Positions 1 to 6,224 of a stretch of 14,224 bases of DNA are shown here, piece after piece. The position numbers were made by a program, and so were the translations under genes. The DNA is from Propionivibrio sp. (lineage in GTDB: Bacteria; Pseudomonadota; Gammaproteobacteria; Burkholderiales; Rhodocyclaceae), in the NCBI GenBank assembly GCA_017990155.1, contig JAGNOM010000040.1, forward strand, positions 1-14,224. Direction: 5' to 3'. Under the pieces are notes generated by a model. That model did not search any database, was not told the DNA's origin, and saw nothing but the letters and a program-made list of their open reading frames with translations. How positions within the stretch are numbered: the stretch's first letter is position 1; each line of letters begins with the position of its first letter.

Positions 1-1
1 G

Positions 2-667
2 GGCAAGCCCCTGACGGTCAAGTACGTTCCGGTGACCGGCGAATCTCGCTTCCCCTACGTGGTCGACGGCAAGATTGATCTCGAGTGCGGTAACTCGACC
101 AACACCAAAGCACGGCGCGAGAAGGTCACCTTCAGCATGCCGCTCTATTTTTCCTCGGCGAAGCTCCTTGTTCGCGAGGGATCGGGGATCACGAAGTTCA
201 GTGATCTTGCCGGAAAAACACTCGCCGTCGAGAATGGTAGTACGGGGCAGCAGATCGCCGAGTCGCGCAAGGCGGCAATGAACACCATGAAGGTGGTGAT
301 TGCACCATCCTCCGACGCCGGCGTCGTCGCAGTCGAAACGAAGACGGCCGACGCATTCATGACGGATGACATCCTTCTCTATGCGTTCAAGGCGCAGTCG
401 AAAGAGAAGCTCGAAGTGGCCGGGGCGGTGATGTCGATCGAGCCGCTGGCTATCTCGTTTAGCAAGGACGACAAGGAACTGGCAACGATCGTCGATCGCG
501 AGTTCACCAAGCTGACGCAGTCCGGCCAGTTGCGCAAACTGTACAAGAAGTGGTTCCAGACCACGCTGCCGCAGCGATCGTATAACCTGAACGTGGTACC
601 GAATCAGCTGACCTCGGAAGTGTTGATTCGCCCAAGCAACTACGTGGCCGACTGGACGGTTTTCTAA
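2..667 (+). CDS. Amino-acid ABC transporter substrate-binding protein, GltI-like (5' partial)
   Basis: This is the C-terminal 221 residues of a family 3 periplasmic solute-binding protein; the start, signal peptide and first lobe lie left of the window. The reading frame is open from base 2, upstream of the first GTG at 32, and reads GKPLTVKYVPVTGESRFPYV, so no internal start is needed. The segment DLECGNSTNT, the hinge-like FSDLAGKTLAVENGSTG, the TADAFMTDDILL stretch and the C-terminal KLYKKWFQ..LP are characteristic of glutamate/aspartate binding proteins such as E. coli GltI. It would deliver an amino acid, probably acidic, to an ABC permease in the inner membrane. No permease or ATPase gene follows on this side, so those partners, if linked, are upstream. 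The family call is firm; the exact substrate is inferred. Confidence 0.9.
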   Translation, partial: GKPLTVKYVPVTGESRFPYVVDGKIDLECGNSTNTKARREKVTFSMPLYFSSAKLLVREGSGITKFSDLAGKTLAVENGSTGQQIAESRKAAMNTMKVVIAPSSDAGVVAVETKTADAFMTDDILLYAFKAQSKEKLEVAGAVMSIEPLAISFSKDDKELATIVDREFTKLTQSGQLRKLYKKWFQTTLPQRSYNLNVVPNQLTSEVLIRPSNYVADWTVF

Positions 668-684
668 GCGCATCATTTACGAGG

Positions 685-707
685 CGCCCACGTGTGTGTC
701 GTGGGCG
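685..707 (+). terminator. Hairpin after the binding-protein gene, possible terminator
   Basis: The arms CGCCCACG (685-692) and CGTGGGCG (700-707) form a perfect 8-bp GC-rich stem with a 7-nt TG-repeat loop, 17 bases after the stop codon. The T-tract that follows is poor (TTGTCATCGT), so it may be a weak intrinsic terminator or a 3'-end stabiliser. Confidence 0.4.
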
Positions 708-767
708 TTGTCATCGTCAATAGCCGTTGGCGGCGCCCGATGCGGCATTCTATAAGGAGCTTCGACC

Positions 768-1022
768 ATGCGAACCACCAAAGCCAGCGCCGCCGTGGAT
801 CGGCTTCGGCGACGTAGCGGCAATGTGCTGTACTCGATGTCGTGCCGCGCCGACGGACTTTTTTCCTTGCTCCTGACCGGCGCCGACGGGGCGACCGAAA
901 CCATCGGCAGCCCCTTGCCGCTCGATGACTTCGTTCGCTACGTGAATGACATCGCCGCTGTCAAGCCCAAACCCGTCAGCAAGCTCGATGCGGCGTTCAG
1001 GAATCAGCTCAAGCGCGGCTAA
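768..1022 (+). CDS. Small protein of unknown function (84 aa)
   Basis: I do not recognise a family. The ATG at 768 has a good Shine-Dalgarno site, AAGGAG at 754-759, eight bases upstream, which is the main reason to accept the gene. The product is soluble-looking and basic at both ends, with a central stretch (LYSMSCRADGLFSLLLTGADG) that could form two beta strands, then a helix around DDFVRYVNDIAAV. There is no signal peptide, membrane segment or cysteine pair. It stands alone between the binding-protein gene and the aldo/keto reductase, about 100 bases from each. A minus-strand reading frame covers the same bases but has no comparable ribosome site. Confidence 0.6.
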   Translation: MRTTKASAAVDRLRRRSGNVLYSMSCRADGLFSLLLTGADGATETIGSPLPLDDFVRYVNDIAAVKPKPVSKLDAAFRNQLKRG

Positions 1023-1126
1023 GCTTCTCATTTTTCCTTCTGTTGCCGTTCCGCAATCGGGTTTAGGATAAGGGTCTTTCCCGGGCTTTCCACGGCCCGT
1101 TCCGATGGATCCAGCGGAGTGCCAAC

Positions 1127-2107
1127 ATGCAATACCTGACTCTTTCTCACACCGACTTGAGAGTTTCGCGTCTGATCGCCGGCTGCATGGGCTTGGGCGG
1201 CGGCTGGGGGCGCGACACCGTGATTAGCGCGCAGATCGAAAAGCAGGCGCGCGATTTCGTCGATGCCGCGTTCGAACTCGGGATCAATTTCTTCGATCAC
1301 GCCAATATCTATGCGCACGGGCGCGCCGAGGAAGTTTTCGGGCGAATCTTCAAACAATCGCCGTCGCTGCGTGATCGCATGGTGATCCAGTCGAAGGTCG
1401 GCATCCGTTGGGAGGGCAATCCTGCCGGTGCGCCCCAGCGATTCGACTTCAGCTACGAGCACATCGTCGAGGCGGTCGAGGCCATCCTGCGGCGGCTCAA
1501 TACGTCACACCTCGACATCCTGCTGCTGCACCGCCCCGATCCCTTGATGGAAGGCGAGGAGGTCGCACGCGCGTTCGCCCGATTGAAGAAGGAAGGCAAG
1601 GTCCGCTATTTCGGTGTTTCGAACCAGAACCGCTTCAGCATGGAGTACCTGCAGCACTTCCTGCCCGACCCGCTGATCGCCAATCAACTGGAAATGAACC
1701 TGCTGCACAGCGGTTTCGCCGAAGCCACGATCTCCTTCAATCAGGCGTCGCCGGCCTATCCCGATGGCTGGGAGGGCGTAGTCGAGTATTGCCGGCTCAA
1801 GGGCGTCAGCCTGCAGGCCTGGAGTCCGCTCGCGCGCGGCCTCCTGAGTGGCGGCGATCTGAGCGACGTCAGTCCGGCGGTGGTCAAGACTGCGGCGCTG
1901 GTTCAGCAACTGGCGGAAGCTTACTCGGTCAGCCGCGAAGCGATCGTCCTCGCCTGGCTGATGCGTCACCCGGCCGGGATCATGCCCGTTCTTGGCACCA
2001 GCCGGTGCGACCGGCTGCGCGCCTGCGCCGAGAGCGTGCAGGTGACGCTCTCGCGTGATGAGTGGTATCGCCTGTTCGAGGCCGCACGCGGCGCCAAGAT
2101 GCCGTGA
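1127..2107 (+). CDS. Aldo/keto reductase (YdhF-like)
   Basis: This is a 326-residue NAD(P)H-dependent oxidoreductase of the aldo/keto reductase superfamily with a TIM-barrel fold, expected in the cytoplasm. The catalytic tetrad is complete: Asp57 (FFDHANIY), Tyr62, Lys90 (VIQSKVGI) and His135 (LLLHRPDP). The nucleotide-binding end is visible as GVSNQN (residues 163-168), AWSPLARG and the late VLGTSRCDRL. The sequence resembles the E. coli YdhF group, whose physiological substrate is unknown. The ATG at 1127 follows GCGGAG (1114-1119) at a suitable distance, and the length fits the family. It appears to be a single-gene unit, about 100 bases after the previous gene and 156 before the next. The natural substrate cannot be inferred. 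Confidence 0.93.
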   Translation: MQYLTLSHTDLRVSRLIAGCMGLGGGWGRDTVISAQIEKQARDFVDAAFELGINFFDHANIYAHGRAEEVFGRIFKQSPSLRDRMVIQSKVGIRWEGNPAGAPQRFDFSYEHIVEAVEAILRRLNTSHLDILLLHRPDPLMEGEEVARAFARLKKEGKVRYFGVSNQNRFSMEYLQHFLPDPLIANQLEMNLLHSGFAEATISFNQASPAYPDGWEGVVEYCRLKGVSLQAWSPLARGLLSGGDLSDVSPAVVKTAALVQQLAEAYSVSREAIVLAWLMRHPAGIMPVLGTSRCDRLRACAESVQVTLSRDEWYRLFEAARGAKMP

Positions 2108-2232
2108 TCCCCGGTTCGGAGAACTGCGGAAAGTTTCGGGAGGTCGTGTTCTGCTGCTTCTCATCGAGCGATCTGCAGGTCTATGAGCGGCTTCGGGGTG
2201 CAAGTTCCTGAGCGCTGAAGTGGGGGACTGTG

Positions 2233-2246
2233 GTTTGGTGCCAAAC
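2233..2246. promoter_or_regulatory. Short palindrome upstream of the DUF1232 gene
   Basis: GTTTGG-TG-CCAAAC is a 6-bp inverted repeat with a 2-base centre, ending five bases before the ribosome site of the next gene. It could be an operator or a small 5'-UTR hairpin. Only the symmetry is seen; no regulator is identified. Confidence 0.25.
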
Positions 2247-2263
2247 GAGTGAAGGAGGGTGTC

Positions 2264-2611
2264 GTGACCAATGCAAAGCGTGGATTCGAAAAGGAGTACT
2301 CCGATAGCCGCTTCTGGGAAAAGGTCATGGCCTACGCCCGGACGGCCGGCAAGGAAGTCGTCGAGAAGGCGCTTTGGCTGTACTACTCGGCGCAGCACCC
2401 GAAGACGCCGGCGTGGGCACGGTCGGTCATCTACGGTGCGCTCGGCTATTTCATCTTCCCGATCGACGCGATCCCCGACCTGACGCCGATCGCCGGTTAC
2501 GCCGACGATCTCGGCGTACTCGCCGCCGCGCTGGCGACCGTCGCGCTGTACGTCAACGACGAAGTCAAGGCCAAGGCTGCGAGCCGAATCACGGCGTGGT
2601 TCGGCGATTAG
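2264..2611 (+). CDS. YkvA/DUF1232 family membrane protein
   Basis: The product has 115 residues. The GTG at 2264 is preferred because AAGGAGG (2252-2258) lies five bases before it; the earlier in-frame GTG at 2249 would put that ribosome site inside the gene. After a charged N-terminus (1-35) comes the DUF1232 core: WARSVIYGALGYFIFPIDAI, then PDLTPIAGYADDLGVLAAAL (residues 51-90). The FPIDAIPDLTPIAGYADD motif with its acidic residues is the family signature. The core is hydrophobic and probably forms one or two membrane segments or a hairpin. Family members are widespread and their function is unknown. A short minus-strand gene converges on it 30 bases downstream. Confidence 0.88.
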   Translation: MTNAKRGFEKEYSDSRFWEKVMAYARTAGKEVVEKALWLYYSAQHPKTPAWARSVIYGALGYFIFPIDAIPDLTPIAGYADDLGVLAAALATVALYVNDEVKAKAASRITAWFGD

Positions 2612-2641
2612 TTGCTGGCACTGTGTGCCGCAGGGCCGTGT

Positions 2642-2827
2642 TCAGGCCTTGTCGTGCCTCGACGTTTTGTTCCGGAATCCCAGCGCCGCCATCAGCATTT
2701 CAAATTCTTCGTAGGTCGCTTCCGAGACTTCGATTTTTCGTCGGTCGGCAATGCATCGGCGCTCTGCGCACCCGGATGGAGGACCGAAGTCCCGGACACG
2801 CCTGTCGCTCATTCTTTTCCTGGCCAT
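2642..2827 (-). CDS. Short charged protein of unknown function (61 aa)
   Basis: This ORF of 61 codons is read on the minus strand. The ATG at 2827-2825 is preceded on that strand by CGGAGG with about five bases of spacing, an excellent ribosome site that argues the gene is real. The product starts with an Arg-rich segment (MARKRMSDRRVRDFGPPSGC), has a Cys-rich, Arg-rich middle (CAERRCIADRR) and ends in an acidic helix (SEATYEEFEMLMAALGF). As I recall, short proteins with GPP.GC.ERR..DRR patterns occur as uncharacterised genes in betaproteobacteria. Two cysteines six residues apart are visible, but there is no complete zinc-finger pattern. It converges with the DUF1232 gene. Function unknown. 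Confidence 0.6.
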   Translation of the reverse strand: MARKRMSDRRVRDFGPPSGCAERRCIADRRKIEVSEATYEEFEMLMAALGFRNKTSRHDKA

Positions 2828-2992
2828 ATAGCCTCCGAGGTTCTTGCGGTTACGAACGGTTACGAAATAGGGCGAACAAATGTTGTCATTGTCGGACGCG
2901 GCTGTGTATCCGTAGTTTCCGCCTCTTATTTTTGTTTTTCCATCCCCTCGGGGTGATATCTCGCGGTGCTTTGGGTGTGCTGAGTCGCTTAC

Positions 2993-3039
2993 AAAAAGCA
3001 GGCCGGTGATGGAAGATGTCCATCACCGGCCTGCTTTTT
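2993..3039. terminator. Strong bidirectional intrinsic terminator
   Basis: A perfect 15-bp stem pairs 2998-3012 (GCAGGCCGGTGATGG) with 3020-3034, with a 7-nt loop (or 16 bp and 5 nt if A3013-T3019 pairs). It is flanked by AAAAA on the left and TTTTT on the right, so it gives a U-tract in either direction. It lies 50 bases past the stop of the biotin carrier gene on the minus strand and is the obvious end of that operon. On the other side it would stop plus-strand readthrough from the 2.2-2.6 kb genes. Confidence 0.93.
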
Positions 3040-3088
3040 CCCGGGACCGAATACCTGGCTTGGGCCCGGTGTGCGATCAGAATTCTAC

Positions 3089-3406
3089 CTATTCGATTTC
3101 GAGCAGGATCTGTCCTTTGGTTACTTTCTCTCCGGAGGCGACACGGATGACTTTGATCACGCCATCCGCAGGCGCCTTGATCCGATTGAGCATCTTCATC
3201 GCCTCGAGAATCATCAGGGTTTCACCCTTGCTCACCTTGGCACCGACGCGGGTTTCGATCTTTTCGATCGCGCCAGGAATCGTGGCTTTGATTACGCGCG
3301 GGTCGTTCTTCTCGAATGGCTTGCGCAGCGTGAACTTCTTGGTCACGCGCGATTCGTAGGTGCCGGATTCCAGCGCAATTTCTGAAAACTGTTCCTGTTC
3401 TTGCAT
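3089..3406 (-). CDS. Biotin/lipoyl attachment protein (biotin carboxyl carrier)
   Basis: This is a 105-residue biotin carrier protein. The C-terminal 70 residues form a biotinyl domain with the motif EAMKM; Lys71 is the predicted biotinylation site. The flanking halves (ATIPGAIEKIETRVGAKVSKG and APADGVIKVIRVASGEKVTKG) are the two quasi-symmetric beta-sheet halves of this fold. The ATG at 3406 is chosen because AGAGGAGAA sits about seven bases upstream; the longer frame starting at 3463 overlaps the preceding gene and adds a non-conserved Arg-rich tail. It follows the carboxyltransferase gene by 13 bases and must act with it, carrying the carboxyl group between active sites. The N-terminal linker is short, as in carriers of decarboxylase or transcarboxylase complexes (MmdC type), rather than part of a fused carboxylase. 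Confidence 0.92.
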   Translation of the reverse strand: MQEQEQFSEIALESGTYESRVTKKFTLRKPFEKNDPRVIKATIPGAIEKIETRVGAKVSKGETLMILEAMKMLNRIKAPADGVIKVIRVASGEKVTKGQILLEIE

Positions 3407-3419
3407 GGGAGTTCTCCTC

Positions 3420-4964
3420 TTAGAACGGGGGCACGCCGTGCTTGCGGTCCGGACGCGCTTCAACCTTGTTGCGCGTGACCTGCAGTGCGTGGATCAAGTA
3501 GGCACGGGTTTCCTCAGGCGTGATCACCGCGTCGACGTAGCCGCTCGACGCTGCAACGTAGGGGTTGGCAAACTTGTCGGTGTATTCCTTGACCTTGATC
3601 TTGCGCATTTCGTCCGGATTTTCGGCGGCCATGATCTCGCTGCGGAAAATGATGTTCGCTGCGCCTTCCGGACCCATGACCGCGATTTCGGCGGTCGGCC
3701 AGGCGAAGACGAAGTCCGCACGCAGGTGGTTCGAGCACATGGCGATGTAGCCGCCGCCATACGCCTTGCGCAGGATGACGGTGATCTTTGGCACCGACGC
3801 TTCGCTGTAGGCATAAAGAACCTTGGCGCCGTGGCGAATGACGCCGGCGTGTTCCTGGTCCGAACCCGGCAGATAGCCAGGGATGTCGACCAGCGTGACG
3901 AGCGGAATGTTGAACGCGTCGCAGAAACGGATGAAGCGGGCGATCTTGTCGGAGGCGTCGATGTCGAGCACGCCGGCCAGAACCAGCGCCTGATTGCCGA
4001 CGATGCCGACCGTTTCGCCGTTGATGCGCGCAAAACCGATGATCGCGTTCGGTGCGAACAACTCCTGAACCTCGAGGAATTCGGAGTCGTCAACGAGCGA
4101 ACGGACGATGTCCCGCACGTCAAACGGGATCTTCGAGTCCTTCGGGATCAGTTCATTGATGCGATAGGAGTGCTTCGGCTTCTGCTGGTCGATGATCGCT
4201 GCCTTGTTCCGGCTGCTGTCCGGCAGGTAGCCGACGAGCTTGCGGATCTGGTCGAAGCATTCGAGTTCGCTGTTCGAGAAGAAGTGGGCGTTACCGGCCG
4301 TTTCGGCCTGGACGCGGGCGCCGCCGAGGTCTTCCATCGAGATCTCTTCGCCGAGCACGGTTTTGACGACTTCCGGCCCGGTAATGAACATCTTGGAGAT
4401 GCCGTCGACGACGAAGACGAAGTCGGTCAGTGCGGGCGAATAGACGGCGCCGCCAGCGCATGGCCCGAGGATGACCGAAATCTGCGGCACGACGCCGGAG
4501 GCCAGCGTATTGCGGTAGAAGATCTCGCCGTAGCCGGCCAGGGAGTTCACGCCTTCCTGGATGCGCGCGCCGCCCGAATCGTTGATGCCGATGATCGGGA
4601 TGCCCATCTTGATCGCGTGGTCCATCACCTTGGTGATCTTGCGCGCGTGCATCAGGCCAAGCGAACCGCCCGCGACGGTAAAGTCTTGCGCGTAGATGCA
4701 TACCGGGCGCCCGGCGATGGTGCCGGAACCGGTGACGACGCCATCGGCCGCCAATTCCTTGGACTCCATGCCGAAGTCTTGGCAGTTGTGTTCGACGAAC
4801 AAGTCGTATTCGTGGAACGACCCTTCGTCGAGCAGCGCGGCGATGCGCTCGCGTGCCGTGAGCTTGCCGCCGGCCTTCTGCTTGCTGATGGCCTTGTCGC
4901 CGCCGCCCTTGGACTTGGTTGACTTGCGGGAGAAGAAATCGAAGATTCTCTGTGTGAAGGACAT
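3420..4964 (-). CDS. Acyl-CoA carboxyltransferase subunit, MmdA/PccB family
   Basis: This is a 514-residue crotonase-fold carboxyltransferase of the kind found in propionyl-CoA carboxylase beta, methylmalonyl-CoA decarboxylase alpha and transcarboxylase 12S. After a basic N-terminal linker (residues 10-35) comes the acyl-CoA domain with FTVAGGSLG, INDSGGARIQEGVNSLAGYG (127-146) and GPCAGGAVYSPALTDF (168-182). The biotin-side domain has IPGYLPGSDQE, RKAYGGGYIAMCS and AWPTAEIAVMGPEGAANI. The start at 4964 has AGGGGTG about seven bases before it; an upstream TTG start is less likely. It moves CO2 between biotin and a short acyl-CoA, most likely propionyl/methylmalonyl-CoA. Its partner is the biotin carrier just downstream. 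No biotin carboxylase or sodium-pump beta subunit is in the window, so carboxylase, decarboxylase and transcarboxylase roles cannot be separated. Confidence 0.92.
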   Translation of the reverse strand: MSFTQRIFDFFSRKSTKSKGGGDKAISKQKAGGKLTARERIAALLDEGSFHEYDLFVEHNCQDFGMESKELAADGVVTGSGTIAGRPVCIYAQDFTVAGGSLGLMHARKITKVMDHAIKMGIPIIGINDSGGARIQEGVNSLAGYGEIFYRNTLASGVVPQISVILGPCAGGAVYSPALTDFVFVVDGISKMFITGPEVVKTVLGEEISMEDLGGARVQAETAGNAHFFSNSELECFDQIRKLVGYLPDSSRNKAAIIDQQKPKHSYRINELIPKDSKIPFDVRDIVRSLVDDSEFLEVQELFAPNAIIGFARINGETVGIVGNQALVLAGVLDIDASDKIARFIRFCDAFNIPLVTLVDIPGYLPGSDQEHAGVIRHGAKVLYAYSEASVPKITVILRKAYGGGYIAMCSNHLRADFVFAWPTAEIAVMGPEGAANIIFRSEIMAAENPDEMRKIKVKEYTDKFANPYVAASSGYVDAVITPEETRAYLIHALQVTRNKVEARPDRKHGVPPF

Positions 4965-5086
4965 TGTCGTCACCCCTGTTAAGAACAAAAGCCGTTTGTA
5001 ACGGCGGCAAGCCAGTTCTTGGCCTCGCTACCGTGCAAAAGTGCGCAATTTAACCGAATCTCGTTGAATAGGCCATGAATTTCACT

Positions 5087-5176
5087 TTTTGGCGAACTTC
5101 GTGACTTTTTGGCGGTCTTGGGGTGGTTTTGGCTGAATTTTGCGGGGAAAAAATTGATTGAAACTGGATTTTGGCG
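5087..5176. repeat. Helically phased TTTTGGCG direct repeats
   Basis: TTTTGGCG occurs at 5087-5094 and 5107-5114 within the longer identical unit ACTTTTTGGCG. TTTTGGCT is at 5127-5134 and TTTTGGCG again at 5169-5176. The first three are exactly 20 bases apart and the fourth 42 bases on, so all lie on roughly the same DNA face. They are upstream of the carboxyltransferase gene, where they read CGCCAAAA. They could be binding sites for a regulator; this is inference from spacing alone. Confidence 0.5.
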
Positions 5177-5288
5177 GGAGATGTTGGTGTTTTAGATGCT
5201 ATTTCGCCTCCATATCGGTGAAGATAGGTTGGCTTTTGAGCTTCTTTTCAGGCTGAAAGAGGCGGTGGCGCGCTCCGTGATTCGTGAC

Positions 5289-5322
5289 GCCCGGTCGAGC
5301 GTTTGATGCGGTTTGACCGGGC
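5289..5322 (-). terminator. Inverted repeat downstream of korB, possible terminator
   Basis: GCCCGGTC (5289-5296) and GACCGGGC (5315-5322) form a perfect 8-bp stem with an 18-base loop, 15 bases after the korB stop on the minus strand. There is no U-tract after it, so it may only protect the 3' end or be part of a factor-dependent stop. Confidence 0.3.
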
Positions 5323-5336
5323 TGGCGATCGGTCGC

Positions 5337-6224
5337 TCAGGGGCGCGACAGATCGATGATTCTCCGCAGATCGTAGTTCTTGTGGCCACCCACATGACTG
5401 ACGAGCGCAGCCATCCGCTCGTCGAGTGTCGGCCGTTCAACCTTGTACAGGAGGCCGACCGGCGTCTTCCCGGCGCGTGATGCCATGTTGACGATGTGCA
5501 TCGCCGCGTCGCGATCGCTGACGTCGTGCTCTGCCGAGACCTCTTCGCAGACGCTCTTGAAGTATTTGGCGTCGTCGATGTCGTTGAAGCTTGGGCAGTT
5601 GGAGAGCACGTTTATGAAGGCAAAGCCCTTGTGCTCCATTCCCTGCTTGATCAACGAAGCCGTCAGCTTGACGTTGGTGGCGTTCGACTGGGCGACGAAG
5701 CTCGCGCCGTACGAGAGCATGTAGAGGATCGGGTCAAGCGGTTCCTCGGTGCCGCCGTACGGCGTCGTGTAAGCCTTCATCTTGCTGCGCGACGTGGGCG
5801 ACACCTGGCCCTTGGTCAGGCCGAAGATGTGGTTGTCCATCATCACGTAGGTCAGGTTCGGGTTCTTGCGCGCCAGATGCGGCATGTGGCCGCCGCCGAT
5901 CGAAAAGGCGTCGCCATCGCCGCCCGTAATCAGGATCGGCAGTTCGGGCCGCGCGAGATGCGTTCCGGTCGCGACCGGGCCGGCGCGTCCGTGCAGCGTG
6001 TGCATGCGGTAGGAGCGAATGAAATAGGGTAGGCGCGACGAACAGCCGATGCCGGAGATGTTGACCAGATAGGTCGGATCGACGCCCAAGTCGGCGAGTG
6101 CCTTGAAAACGCCGGTCAATACACCGTGATGGCCGCAGCCGGGGCACCAGAACGGGGTGACGTTGTCCTTGTAGTCGCGGGTTTGCAGTTCGACCTTGTG
6201 CAAGTGGTGGTGCGGGGCATTCAT
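5337..6224 (-). CDS. korB: 2-oxoglutarate (2-oxoacid):ferredoxin oxidoreductase, beta subunit
   Basis: This is a 295-residue thiamine-diphosphate subunit. TPP/Mg binding is seen as GGDGDAFSIGGG (101-112), with the matching Asn131 in MMDNHIFGLTKGQ. Four cysteines, Cys27 and Cys30 (FWCPGCGHHG), Cys61 (SGIGCSS) and Cys210 (LSNCPSFND), are spaced as the [4Fe-4S] ligands of two-subunit 2-oxoacid:ferredoxin oxidoreductases. The enzyme converts a 2-oxoacid plus CoA to acyl-CoA, CO2 and reduced ferredoxin. The ATG at 6224 overlaps the korA stop as ATGA and has AAGGAGA about eight bases before it, so the two are translationally coupled. The 2-oxoglutarate assignment rests on likeness to KorB; other 2-oxoacids are possible. 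The N-terminus has an unusual HHHLH run. Confidence 0.93.
   Translation of the reverse strand: MNAPHHHLHKVELQTRDYKDNVTPFWCPGCGHHGVLTGVFKALADLGVDPTYLVNISGIGCSSRLPYFIRSYRMHTLHGRAGPVATGTHLARPELPILITGGDGDAFSIGGGHMPHLARKNPNLTYVMMDNHIFGLTKGQVSPTSRSKMKAYTTPYGGTEEPLDPILYMLSYGASFVAQSNATNVKLTASLIKQGMEHKGFAFINVLSNCPSFNDIDDAKYFKSVCEEVSAEHDVSDRDAAMHIVNMASRAGKTPVGLLYKVERPTLDERMAALVSHVGGHKNYDLRRIIDLSRP

Larger units (their letters stand above)
4965..5336. other. 372-base non-coding region between korB and the carboxyltransferase gene
   Basis: Both flanking genes are on the minus strand, so this holds the 3' end of the kor transcript and the promoter region of the carboxyltransferase pair. Its middle (about 5045-5215) is clearly richer in A/T than the surroundings. 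It contains the phased TTTTGGCG repeats, a hairpin near korB, and a 14-base element also present upstream of korA (4997-5010). A 36-codon plus-strand frame at 5196-5306 lacks a ribosome site. I could not pick a convincing -35/-10 pair. Confidence 0.6.

Noticed and set aside
1505..2398. 297-codon minus-strand frame opposite the aldo/keto reductase
   Set aside because: It is antisense to a gene with a complete catalytic tetrad and gives an Arg/His/Ala-rich artefact.
3360..4922. 520-codon open frame on the plus strand
   Set aside because: It lies opposite the carboxyltransferase gene, whose motifs are unmistakable; the plus-strand product is an Asp/Val/Arg-rich composition artefact of high-GC antisense sequence.
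5192..5440. 82-codon minus-strand frame overlapping the 3' end of korB
   Set aside because: It overlaps korB in another frame, has no ribosome site and shows no recognisable domain.
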